Origin: an uncultured Clostridia bacterium | GTDB lineage: Bacteria > Bacillota > Clostridia > TANB77 > CAG-508 | Length of the DNA stretch: 64,000 nucleotides | Assembly (NCBI GenBank): GCA_947627295.1 | Contig: CANQVJ010000005.1 | Coordinates: 62,001-126,000 of the forward strand | Reading direction: 5' to 3' | In this document: positions 35,888 through 44,746 of the stretch, piece after piece | How the letters are laid out: every line of letters starts with the position of its first letter | Position numbering within the stretch: the first letter of the stretch is position 1 | Notes under the pieces: model-generated | Told to the model about the DNA's origin: nothing | Seen by the model: only the letters and a program-made list of their open reading frames with translations | Database searches by the model: none | Made by a program: the position numbers and the translations under genes

Positions 35888-36451
35888 TTATATTCTTTCA
35901 ATATATTCACAAGTACGAGTATCTATTTTTAAAACATCACCTATATTTATAAATAGAGGCACCATAATTTCTAAACCTGTTTCTAGTTTTGCTGGTTTTC
36001 CTGAAGTTGTTGTTGTGTTTCCACTAAATCCTGGTTCTGTATATGTAACTTCTAATTCTACAAATGTTGGTGGTTCTACTGCAAATATATTTCCTTTAAA
36101 TGAAAGTATTGTAACTTCCATATTTTCTTTTAAATATTTTAGACAATCTCCTAATTTTTCTTCATTTAATGGGATTTGATCATATGTTTCATTATCCATG
36201 AAATAATATAAATCTCCGTCATTATATAGATATTGCATAACTTGTTTATCTATTTCTGCTCCTGGAAATTTATCTGAAGGGTTAAATGTTTTTTCTAAAG
36301 TTGCTCCTGTTATAACATTTTTGATTTTTGTTCTAACGAAAGCTGACCCCTTTCCTGGTTTTACATGTTGGAATTCTACTACTCTGTAAACATTTCCATC
36401 CATTTCAAATGTAGTTCCATTTCTAAAATCTCCTGCTGAATATACTGCCAT
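35888..36451 (-). CDS. efp: Elongation factor P
   Basis: Relieves ribosome stalling at polyproline stretches. 187 residues, three beta-barrel domains, with the [15 protein letters not shown] loop carrying the usually modified Lys near 32, and the C-terminal signature [19 protein letters not shown]. Cotranscribed with the upstream pepP, a common pairing. Confidence 0.97.
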   Translation of the reverse strand: MAVYSAGDFRNGTTFEMDGNVYRVVEFQHVKPGKGSAFVRTKIKNVITGATLEKTFNPSDKFPGAEIDKQVMQYLYNDGDLYYFMDNETYDQIPLNEEKLGDCLKYLKENMEVTILSFKGNIFAVEPPTFVELEVTYTEPGFSGNTTTTSGKPAKLETGLEIMVPLFINIGDVLKIDTRTCEYIERI

Positions 36452-36540
36452 AATTATTTCTCCTTTCCTTTATAAACAACTTATTAAATTATAGCACATT
36501 TTTTACAAAAAAGCAAATATTTTACTCTTTAGTTCTATTT

Positions 36541-37601
36541 TTATACTACAACATAATCTTTATTTGCTTTTGTTAGACTCTCACAATCATACTTTCCTAC
36601 AACAACTGTATCTTCTATTCTAACTCCAAATTTTCCTGCAATATAAATTCCTGGTTCACTTGTAACTACCATATTTGGTCTTAATAATGTATCACTTCCA
36701 TATGAAATATATGGTGCTTCATGTATTTCTAAACCGACCCCGATGACCGCAATGCATGTAAAAAGTTATATCCATTTAGTTTAAAATCATTTTCAACCAT
36801 TTTAAATAATAATCTTGTGTTTGCACCCTCTTTATATTCTTCTAAGGTTTGTTTTTGATTTTTCAAAACTAAATCATATATTGGTTTTACTTCTGGCAAA
36901 ACTTCTCCTACAAATATTGTTCTTGTCATATCTGAACAATATCCATTTACTTTGCAGCCCATATCTATTGTGATTATATCTTTTTCTTGAATTTGCCTTT
37001 CTGTTGGTACTGCGTGTGGCATTGATGTGTTTTCTCCTGATGCAACTATTGTGTCAAACGATTCTCCTTCAGCATTTTCTTCATAATAATCTTTTATTAA
37101 TTTTGCAATTTGCTTTTCTGTCATACCTGGTTTGATTTCTTTTGTAATATATTCAAAGCATTGGTCAGTAATATTGCAAGCTTTTTTTATGCTTTCAATT
37201 TCTTCTTCATCTTTTATTAATCTTTCTTTTTCAATAAGTCTTTCTGTTTCTACTAAATTGTTTATTTTGTATTTTCTTATATAGTTTTTGTATCCTGCAT
37301 AGGTTACATAGTTTTCTTCAAAGCCGACATTTTCACAAAACATAAAGAAATTTTCATAATCTTCTGGTGTAAGACCTTTTGAATCATACACTGTTATTTC
37401 ATCAAAAAGAGTAAGTACTGATTGTAATTTTTCAATATATCTTCCGTCTGTTATGTAGATATTTTCTTTTCTTGTAAGTAATAATACTCCTTCTGCCTCT
37501 ACACCCGTTAAATACCTCATGTTTACTGGATTTGAAATAATTAGGCCTTGTAAATCTAAACTTGCCATTTTATTTCTTAAACATTGTATTTTCTTATTCA
37601 T
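36541..37601 (-). CDS. pepP: Xaa-Pro aminopeptidase, read through two +1 shifts at CGG
   Basis: M24 metallopeptidase that removes N-terminal residues before proline. The metal ligands are in [18 protein letters not shown], then the His in NFLHAL. There the frame meets CGG (36747-36749); skipping C reads GGT CAT, then a second CGG (36740-36742) in the new frame; skipping that C gives GGG GTC GGT. The result [13 protein letters not shown] is the canonical motif, and EPGIYI and [10 protein letters not shown] supply the last ligands before the stop at 36541 (352 residues). Without both shifts the protein ends six residues on. Confidence 0.95.
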
Positions 37602-37619
37602 GAAAATCCCTCCTATATC

Positions 37620-37740
37620 AAAGATTGCTTACGCAAGAATCAAAGATTGCATTTCCGCTTATCGAAGATTCTTTGCTTACGCTAAAATCTTCTGCTCCAA
37701 TGCATAAGTTATCTGTAACTCACTTCGTTCGAACAGCTAA
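37620..37740. repeat. Cluster of imperfect inverted repeats between pepP and the prepilin peptidase gene
   Basis: Several overlapping palindromes: GATTGCTTACGCAAGAATC, GAAGATT ... AATCTTC, and GTTATCTGT ... ACAGCTAAC. A repeated phrase CAAAGATTGC occurs twice. None has a convincing terminator U-run. Confidence 0.5.
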
Positions 37741-37742
37741 CT

Positions 37743-38484
37743 TTAACCTACACCTAATGTGAAAATCTTTGTAAGTGCTAATTTTATCATATCAAATGGT
37801 ACATACATTGAAATATATGTTGCAATTACTATAAATGGACCAAAAGGTATGTATTCGTCGGTTTTTTTGATTCTTGTAATAAGTAAAAATATGCTAAGTA
37901 TTGCTCCTATTAAAAATGACATTAATGCAATTGCTATTATATTATATAAACCAAAGAACAATCCTAAAACTCCCATTAGCTTTACATCACCAAAACCCAT
38001 TGCCTCTTTTCCATATATTATGCCACCTACTAAAGTTATCAAAACAAAAATTCCTGCTCCTGCAAGCATTCCCAAAATCATATTTATTGAAATTGCTATA
38101 TTTGATAGACCATATGCAAATGCAAATAGTAAACCAATTTCAAAAAGTGTAAGGTTTAGCCTGTTTGGGATTATTTGTTCTTTATAATCTACCACAAACA
38201 CTATTATTAATGCCGGTGCCAGTATCATGTATTTTAATAAATCTAAATTTGCAATTATTGTATCTTTTATTCCATTTAAATAAATTAAACTCACATAGAT
38301 TACAGCAACTAAAAGCATTATGAAATAGTTTGGTTTGGAACCTTTTCCAATTATTAATTCTTTTGATAAAACTCTTTGCCCATTTGACATTCTTTTTATT
38401 GACCAATTTACAAATACTCCGAACCAACAACCCTATTATTGCTGCCACAATGTAAACTGCAATATGAACATCTTGTATATACAT
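37743..38484 (-). CDS. Prepilin peptidase (A24), read through a +1 shift at CGG
   Basis: Membrane aspartyl protease that cleaves type IV prepilin leaders. From the ATG at 38484 (behind AAAGGAG) the frame reads MYIQDVHIAVYIVAAIIGLL V and meets CGG at 38419-38421. Skipping the C gives GVFVNWSIKRMSNGQRVLSK and enters the long frame with the catalytic Asp motifs VDYKEQIIPNRLN and AMGFGDVKLMG. 246 residues, about seven helices; the cysteine-rich loop of longer relatives is absent. Downstream of yqeG, overlapping by one base. Confidence 0.92.
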
Positions 38485-38972
38485 TATTTTTTCTCCTTTA
38501 TCTTCTTTTTTATTCTGTTTTCTAATGGTCTTTTCCATGCAGTGTACCAGTAATCTTTACTACTTATTGGGTCAACTAAAATTGTGAACATTCCACACCT
38601 GTTTCCACCAATTACATCTGTAAAAATTTGGTCTCCCACTACTGCCATGTTTTCTGGATTTTCTTTTAAAATTTTACTTACCTTTAGAAATCCGCTTTTA
38701 AATGGTTTTTTTGCTAAATTCATATATGGAATTCCAAGTTTTTTGGCGACTGAGCCAACCTTTTCTTTACTATTTGTATTTGATAAAATATATAGTTTAA
38801 AGCCATGACCTCTTAATGAATTCGACCACTCGACTATCGATTTTGATAATTTTTTATTTATATCTATTAATGTATTATCTACATCTAATATTAATGCTTT
38901 TATTTTATTTTCATTTAATAAGTCTGCTGTAATTTCTTCTACTTTGTTTAGATATATATTGGGATATATCAT
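38484..38972 (-). CDS. yqeG: YqeG-family HAD phosphatase
   Basis: A 162-residue HAD-type (IIIA) phosphatase. DVDNTLIDINK carries the nucleophile Asp, LSNTN the second motif, KPFKSGFLK the Lys, and VVGDQIFTDVIGGNR the acidic loop. The physiological substrate is uncertain; in related bacteria it acts on phosphatidylglycerophosphate or nucleotides. The start at 38972 is set by GGAGGAG directly upstream. Confidence 0.9.
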   Translation of the reverse strand: MIYPNIYLNKVEEITADLLNENKIKALILDVDNTLIDINKKLSKSIVEWSNSLRGHGFKLYILSNTNSKEKVGSVAKKLGIPYMNLAKKPFKSGFLKVSKILKENPENMAVVGDQIFTDVIGGNRCGMFTILVDPISSKDYWYTAWKRPLENRIKKKIKEKK

Positions 38973-39027
38973 TTTTCTCCTCCGTTTCATACTAATATTA
39001 TCAGTAAATCCTAGTTTTGTCAATAGA

Positions 39028-39052
39028 AAAAAGGCTTTAATTAAGCCCTTTT
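39028..39052 (-). terminator. Terminator of ileS
   Basis: Minus strand AAAGGGCTTaattAAAGCC followed by TTTTTTC, three bases past the ileS stop. Confidence 0.8.
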
Positions 39053-39054
39053 TC

Positions 39055-42000
39055 CTAAATTCCTTTCAATGTGATATTTACCTTTTCATTGTTTATTTCT
39101 ATTGTTTGTTTTAAATCATTTGAATCAAGCTCTCCAATTGTAAATTCTTCTGTTAATGTTTCTTGGATAATTTTATCTTTGTAATTTTCAATTACTTTAT
39201 TCATTAACTCAGCTTTGCTATCTACTGAAATACCAAGTTTTATACGTTGTTCAACTTTAAAGCCTGCTTCTTTTCTTAGAACTTGAAGTGAACGAACTAG
39301 GTCTCTTTCCATACCTTCAACAATTAGCTCTTCATTTAAGTCTGTATCAAGTGCAACTACATAACCGTTTTCATTGATTACTGCAATATTATCTTTTGGT
39401 TTAACTTCTAATTGGAACGCATCTTTTTCTATTTTTCCAAAGTTTGGTAAATTTAATTCTTTAACACTTTCATTTTTGAAGTCTTCAACCAATTTTTGCA
39501 TATCTTCTTTATTAGTTTCTAATACTGCTGCTTTAAAATCTTGAACTTTTTCTTTTAGAAGTTTACCTGCTACTTTAAAGTTTACTGCAAGATATTCTTG
39601 GTTTAAGCTACTATCATCTTTTAATATTTCTATTTGTTTAACATTTAGTTCTTCTTGTAATATGTTTTTGAAATCTTTAATTGTTTCTTCAGTTTTTTCA
39701 TTTTGAACTAAGTATAGAGCTGATAGTGGTTGCCTTACTTTAAGTGCTCTTTCACTTCTTAACATTAATCCTAAGTTGATTACTTTTCTAACTTCTACTA
39801 CTTCTTTTAGAATATTTTCATCAACATATTTTTCTTCTACTTTAGGATATTTAGTTAAATGTACTGAAATTTCTTCTTCTGGTTCAAAACTTCTAACCAT
39901 GTTTTGCCATATTTCTTCTGTCATAAATGGAATTATTGGAGCCATTACTTGTATTACTTTTTTGATTGTTGTGTATAGTAAGTAATATGCTAAGTTTTTA
40001 TCACTATCTTCTCCTGCTTTCCAGAATCTTTTTCTGTTTATTCTGATGTAGAAGTTTGAAACTTCGTCAACTAATAACTCAAATTCTTTTACTAAATTTG
40101 GTGTGTTATAGTTTTCCATATTCTTTGTTGCTTTTTTTATAAATTCATTAACTCTTGCCAAAAGCCATTTATCTGATTTTTGAAGTTTTGATTCGTCTAT
40201 TTTGTAATCTTTTAAATTTGGTTTATCAAGTATTGCATATGTATTGAAGAATACATATATATTCCAGAAGTTTAATAATTTTCTTCTTGCTTCATCTCCT
40301 AAATTGAAACCAAATCTAACATCATTATTTGTAGGAGCTCCTGCATATAAATATCTTGCTGGGTCTGCTCCAACCTTTTCAGCTGCTTCGTCAAATTTAA
40401 TCATATATCCTGATTTTGAGAATTTTCCACCGTCTTCTTTAACAACTGCGCTATATGTTAGAACAGATTCATATGGTGCTCTACCTTCTAACACTACTGA
40501 CATGAATAACAATGAATAGAACCATAATCTTATTTGTTCTTTCATTTCTGTTACCCACTCTGCTGGGAAATATTTTTTCCAATATTCTTTGTCTGAGAAA
40601 TATTTTAAAGTTGAGAATGGTGCAATTCCTGCATCTAACCAGCAATCACCAACATCTAATATTCTTTTTACTGGTTTGTGGCAGTGTGGACATTCGATTT
40701 CTACTTTATCTATCCATGGACGATGTAAATCAGGTAAATCGTCTACAACTTTTGGATCAACTGCTTTTTCTCTAAGTTCTTCTCTTGAACCAATAACTGT
40801 AACTGTATCACAATCTTCACAATGGAATATTGGAAGTGGTAAACCATAGAATCTCTTTCTTGAAATTGCCCAATTTCCCATGTTATTAAGCCAATCTTCC
40901 ATTCTTTTACCTGCAAAATCAGGTGTCCATTTAACTTTTCTTGATGCTTCTATTAAATCATTTCTAATAACATCACTATCAATATGCCACTCTTTAACTG
41001 CTTTAAATACAACCTCATGTTTACATCTCCAACATATTGGGTAGCTGTGTTCATGTTCTTCTACTTTATATAATTTATTTCTTTTTTCAAGTTCTTCAAA
41101 TACAAGTTCAGCAACTTCTTTTGTGTTTTTACCTGTCATAAATCCGAAGCCTTTTACTATAACTCCTGAATCGTCAATTGGTATAACTACATCTAAACTT
41201 TCTCTTTTTCCTAAATCAAAGTCTTCAATACCACAGCCTGGTGCTATGTGAACAATTCCTGTTCCTTCATCATTTGCAACATCTTCCCATGCTACTACTT
41301 TGTGATTTATACCTTGTTGTTTTTCAAATTCTTCAAAACATGTTTCATATTCTAAGCCAACTAATTTTTCACCTTTGAAGATGTCTACAACTTCTACTTT
41401 ATCTTTTCCTAATATTTTTATTGCATTTTTTGAAAGTATTAGATATTTATCGTCTGATTTTACTTTTACTTTTGCATATTCTATTTCTGGGTTTACTGCT
41501 AGAGCAACATTTGAAGATAATGTCCATGGAGTTGTTGTCCAAACAACAGCTTTACTATCAGTTCCCTTTAATGGTAGTTTAAAGAATACTGCTTTATGTA
41601 CCATTTGCTTATATGAACCTGACATTTCATGTTCTGAAAGCGAAGTACCACACCTTGGGCACCATGGCATTGGTCTAAATGATTGCTTTATCATACCCTT
41701 TTCATCACATTTTTTTAGGAAATGCCATATTGATGTAATGTTTTCTTCAGTGTTTGTGTAATATGAATTATCCCAATCCATCCATTGACCAAGTCTTTTT
41801 GATTGCTCTGTAATTATTTTTGAAAAATGATCAACTCTATCCATACATTTTTTTGTGAAGTTTTCTAGACCATATTTTTCAATATCATTTTTATCTTTGA
41901 AGCCAAGTTCTTTTTCAACTTCAACTTCTATCCATAAACCTTGTCCGTCAAAACCATTTCTGTAATGAGATGTATAACCGTTCATTGCTTTATATCTATG

Positions 42001-42201
42001 GAATATGTCTTTTAAAGTTCTTCCCCACGCATGGTGAATTCCCATAGGATTATTAGCTGTAATTGGCCCGTCTAAAAATCTAAAAGGTTTTCCATTTTTA
42101 TTTTTTTCTTGTAACTTTTTAAAACATTTTTCTTTTTCCCAAAAATCTAAAATGTTGTGTTCCATTTCTATAAAGTTAAAATCTGATTCTACTTTTTTCA
42201 T
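39055..42201 (-). CDS. ileS: Isoleucyl-tRNA synthetase, IleS2 type
   Basis: Charges tRNA-Ile, with editing of Val. At 1048 residues with ANNPMGIHHAWGRTLKD in place of the common HIGH context, KFSKSGYMIKF as the KMSKS loop, and a long C-terminal region, it matches the second, eukaryote-like IleS class, which is often naturally resistant to mupirocin. The zinc-like CxxC pairs (CEDCDT, CPHCHK) lie near 460 and 510. The start at 42201 follows AAGGAG. No in-frame CGG in over 1,000 codons. Confidence 0.96.
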   Translation of the reverse strand: MKKVESDFNFIEMEHNILDFWEKEKCFKKLQEKNKNGKPFRFLDGPITANNPMGIHHAWGRTLKDIFHRYKAMNGYTSHYRNGFDGQGLWIEVEVEKELGFKDKNDIEKYGLENFTKKCMDRVDHFSKIITEQSKRLGQWMDWDNSYYTNTEENITSIWHFLKKCDEKGMIKQSFRPMPWCPRCGTSLSEHEMSGSYKQMVHKAVFFKLPLKGTDSKAVVWTTTPWTLSSNVALAVNPEIEYAKVKVKSDDKYLILSKNAIKILGKDKVEVVDIFKGEKLVGLEYETCFEEFEKQQGINHKVVAWEDVANDEGTGIVHIAPGCGIEDFDLGKRESLDVVIPIDDSGVIVKGFGFMTGKNTKEVAELVFEELEKRNKLYKVEEHEHSYPICWRCKHEVVFKAVKEWHIDSDVIRNDLIEASRKVKWTPDFAGKRMEDWLNNMGNWAISRKRFYGLPLPIFHCEDCDTVTVIGSREELREKAVDPKVVDDLPDLHRPWIDKVEIECPHCHKPVKRILDVGDCWLDAGIAPFSTLKYFSDKEYWKKYFPAEWVTEMKEQIRLWFYSLLFMSVVLEGRAPYESVLTYSAVVKEDGGKFSKSGYMIKFDEAAEKVGADPARYLYAGAPTNNDVRFGFNLGDEARRKLLNFWNIYVFFNTYAILDKPNLKDYKIDESKLQKSDKWLLARVNEFIKKATKNMENYNTPNLVKEFELLVDEVSNFYIRINRKRFWKAGEDSDKNLAYYLLYTTIKKVIQVMAPIIPFMTEEIWQNMVRSFEPEEEISVHLTKYPKVEEKYVDENILKEVVEVRKVINLGLMLRSERALKVRQPLSALYLVQNEKTEETIKDFKNILQEELNVKQIEILKDDSSLNQEYLAVNFKVAGKLLKEKVQDFKAAVLETNKEDMQKLVEDFKNESVKELNLPNFGKIEKDAFQLEVKPKDNIAVINENGYVVALDTDLNEELIVEGMERDLVRSLQVLRKEAGFKVEQRIKLGISVDSKAELMNKVIENYKDKIIQETLTEEFTIGELDSNDLKQTIEINNEKVNITLKGI

Positions 42202-42249
42202 ATATATCACTCCTTGTATACTTTGTTATTATACCATACATTTCAAAAA

Positions 42250-42276
42250 AATCAAGTAAAATACTTGATTTTTTAA
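42250..42276 (-). terminator. Terminator of the GT4 gene
   Basis: Minus strand AAATCAAGT attt ACTTGATTTTTTT. Confidence 0.85.
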
Positions 42277-42284
42277 GGATTTTC

Positions 42285-43586
42285 CTATGCATATGCTTGG
42301 CGTTTTTTGAATGGAAGTAAATTTGTAATTTCTCCTCTTTCTGGCCTTCCTCTTTTTAACCTTTCCGTTTTTCTTGCATGTTCTTGAGCCAATTGTCTTT
42401 TTTGTTTTTCTGCAACTGATTGGCAAATTGCCTTTTGATATGTAAAGTGTGTATCTTGTGCTATTTTACTCCAATTATAATCATTTCTAACTATATTTTT
42501 TGCTCTTCTAACTATGTCTGCACTTAATTTATGATCATATAGTAATTCTAATATTGAATCAGCTATTGAGTTTGCATTTCCTGCATATGATTTCATTCCA
42601 TTTCTTTTATGTTCAACTATTTCATTTAAACCACCTATATCTGAAACTACTACTGGGTTTTCAGCAAGCATTGCTTCTAATGCTACTATTCCAAATGGTT
42701 CATATGTGCTTGGAAACACTGATATATCTGCTGCTTTATACATTTTTTGAACATCTTTACCATGTAAATATCCTGAAAAATATACTTTGTTTTCTATTCC
42801 TAAGGCTCTTGCTTGTGCTTTTAATTCTTCTTCCATACCACCTTGGCCTGCAATTACAAGTTTTGTATCATTATATCCTGCAAGTATTTTTGGCATTGCA
42901 GCTATTAAATGTTGAATTCCTTTTTCAAATACTAATCTTCCCATGAATAATATGATTTTTTCATTATCCATTGCATATTTTCTTCTAAAATCATAATCTC
43001 TCTCTATTCCGGTAAATAAGTCTAAATTTACTCCATTTGCTACTACATTTATTTTTTCATATGGTAATCCAAATAATCTTTGTAGTTCATTTTTCATATA
43101 ATTGCTATTTACTATAACTTCTGATGCCTCATATGTAAGCATCCACTCTGTATCATTTATATACCTTTGAGTTTCATCATGTATTCCACTATTTCTACCT
43201 GCTTCTGTTGCGTGAATTGTAGCAACTATTGGAATATTGTATGATTGCTTAAGTGTTTTTGCTGCATTTGCAACTAACCAATCATGTGCATGTATTACAT
43301 CAAATTCTCCTTCTTTTGCAATTAGTTCATTTGCTTTTGCAACCATTGCGAAATTTAGTTGCATAATCCAATCTATGAAATTATTTGGGTTTATCATATA
43401 ATTATCAACTCTATATACATCAACACCTTTATCGTCTTCATAATATGGTGCATCACCATCTCTATAGGTTATAACTGTAACTTCATGACCGTCTTTTAAT
43501 AATGTTCTTGATAAATCATATACTACTCTTGAAATTCCCCCAACTACTCTTGGTGGATATTCCCATGTCAACATTAGTATTCTCAT
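42285..43586 (-). CDS. Family 4 glycosyltransferase, glycogen synthase-like
   Basis: 433 residues in the GT-B fold: MRILMLTWEYPPRVVGGISR at the start (nucleotide-sugar loop), HAHDWLV near 103, the conserved VANGVNLDLF near 185, GRLVFEKGIQHL near 213, and the EX7E motif in PSTYEPFGIVALEAM near 310. Clostridial relatives beside GH57 and DUF4912 genes make alpha-glucan. The start at 43586 is placed ten bases after GGGAG. It diverges from the DUF4912-GH57 pair. Confidence 0.88.
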   Translation of the reverse strand: MRILMLTWEYPPRVVGGISRVVYDLSRTLLKDGHEVTVITYRDGDAPYYEDDKGVDVYRVDNYMINPNNFIDWIMQLNFAMVAKANELIAKEGEFDVIHAHDWLVANAAKTLKQSYNIPIVATIHATEAGRNSGIHDETQRYINDTEWMLTYEASEVIVNSNYMKNELQRLFGLPYEKINVVANGVNLDLFTGIERDYDFRRKYAMDNEKIILFMGRLVFEKGIQHLIAAMPKILAGYNDTKLVIAGQGGMEEELKAQARALGIENKVYFSGYLHGKDVQKMYKAADISVFPSTYEPFGIVALEAMLAENPVVVSDIGGLNEIVEHKRNGMKSYAGNANSIADSILELLYDHKLSADIVRRAKNIVRNDYNWSKIAQDTHFTYQKAICQSVAEKQKRQLAQEHARKTERLKRGRPERGEITNLLPFKKRQAYA

Positions 43587-43642
43587 TATTAACATTCTCC
43601 CTTTCCTAATATTATCTTTTGTTAAATTTATACTCTCTTTCT

Positions 43643-43671
43643 ATTTTATAAAACTTTACACAAAATGTAAA
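43643..43671 (-). promoter_or_regulatory. Promoter of the GT4 gene
   Basis: Minus strand TTTACA (43666-43671), 17-bp spacer, TAAAAT (43643-43648). Confidence 0.6.
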
Positions 43672-43782
43672 TGGTTTTTGACAAATTTCTTCATTTTTTT
43701 TCAAAAAAACATTGAAATTATTTTTTCTTTATTATATTATATAATTGGATAAAAAAAGTTTTACAAAATTGGGAGGATTAAA

Positions 43783-44724
43783 ATGCCAAGAAAAACAAAA
43801 GAAGAAAATGAAAAAAAGAAAACTACAACAACAAAAAAGGCAACTACTACTTCAAAGAAAACGGCTGCTTCTACTAAAAAAGCAACCTCTACAAAAAAGG
43901 TAGCAAGCAAAAAAGCAGCTACTACTGCTAAGAAATCAACTACTAAGGCTAAAACTACTACGGCAAAAAAGTCAACTACTAAAAAAACTACTGCAAAGAA
44001 AACTACCGCTTCTAAAACCTCTACTTCTAAGAAAAAAGTTACTACAAAGAAGCCTACAAAAAAAGAAGCTACTACTAGAAAAAGAACTATCAAAGCTGAT
44101 GACCTTTTGGATGAAACATTAGAAGTATCAGAATATTATGATTTACCTTTTAAATATAATAAAACAGTTGTTAAAACATTAGCACAAACTCCTACAACTT
44201 TATTTGTTTATTGGGAAATTTCTGATGAAGATGTTGAAAAATATAAAGGTCAATATGGTGAAAATTTCTTTGAAGTTACAAAACCGGTTTTAATTATTCG
44301 TAATGAAACTTTAAATTATTCTTTTGAAGTAGAAATTAATGATTATGCAAATTGTTGGTATTTAAGAATTAATAATAGTAAATGTGATTATAAAGTAGAA
44401 CTTGGCAGGCGTCCTATAGAGTATTCTGAAAATATAGAAGATTATATTTATATTACTTCTTCTAATGATATAGAATCTCCAAATGACCACATTTTACTTG
44501 AAAGATTTCCTGAACTTCTTGAGTTCAGAAATGTAAAAAATGGTGAGAGATTATTTAAAAAGTTTTCTGCTCTTACACTTAGCAATATTGAGAAAATTTA
44601 TAGTATTTATGATTTATATAAATTGATTTATGAAGATGAAGATTTAGAAGAAATCACAAATCCGTCTTCTGGCGGTAACCCTTCTTCTGGAAGCCTTCCT
44701 TCTTCAGGCTCTATGTGGCAATAA
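43783..44724 (+). CDS. DUF4912 protein with Lys/Thr/Ala-rich N-terminal tail
   Basis: Residues 1-105 are a low-complexity basic tail of KKTT/KKAT-type units resembling histone H1-like or surface-binding tails. Residues about 115-220 match DUF4912: YDLPFKYNKTVVKTLAQTPT, then LFVYWEISDEDVEKY, CWYLRINNS and VELGRR. The C-terminus is Gly/Ser/Pro-rich (SSGGNPSSGSLPSSGS). It precedes the GH57 gene by 22 bases; in related genomes DUF4912 accompanies alpha-glucan enzymes, so a polysaccharide-binding or scaffolding role is inferred. Confidence 0.8.
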   Translation: MPRKTKEENEKKKTTTTKKATTTSKKTAASTKKATSTKKVASKKAATTAKKSTTKAKTTTAKKSTTKKTTAKKTTASKTSTSKKKVTTKKPTKKEATTRKRTIKADDLLDETLEVSEYYDLPFKYNKTVVKTLAQTPTTLFVYWEISDEDVEKYKGQYGENFFEVTKPVLIIRNETLNYSFEVEINDYANCWYLRINNSKCDYKVELGRRPIEYSENIEDYIYITSSNDIESPNDHILLERFPELLEFRNVKNGERLFKKFSALTLSNIEKIYSIYDLYKLIYEDEDLEEITNPSSGGNPSSGSLPSSGSMWQ

Positions 44725-44746
44725 TATTAACAAAGGAGAAATTCTA

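Noticed and set aside
43761-44093. Minus-strand ORF rich in Val/Phe opposite the DUF4912 gene
   Set aside because: It is the antisense of the Lys/Thr/Ala-repeat tail; no ribosome binding site and no independent support.
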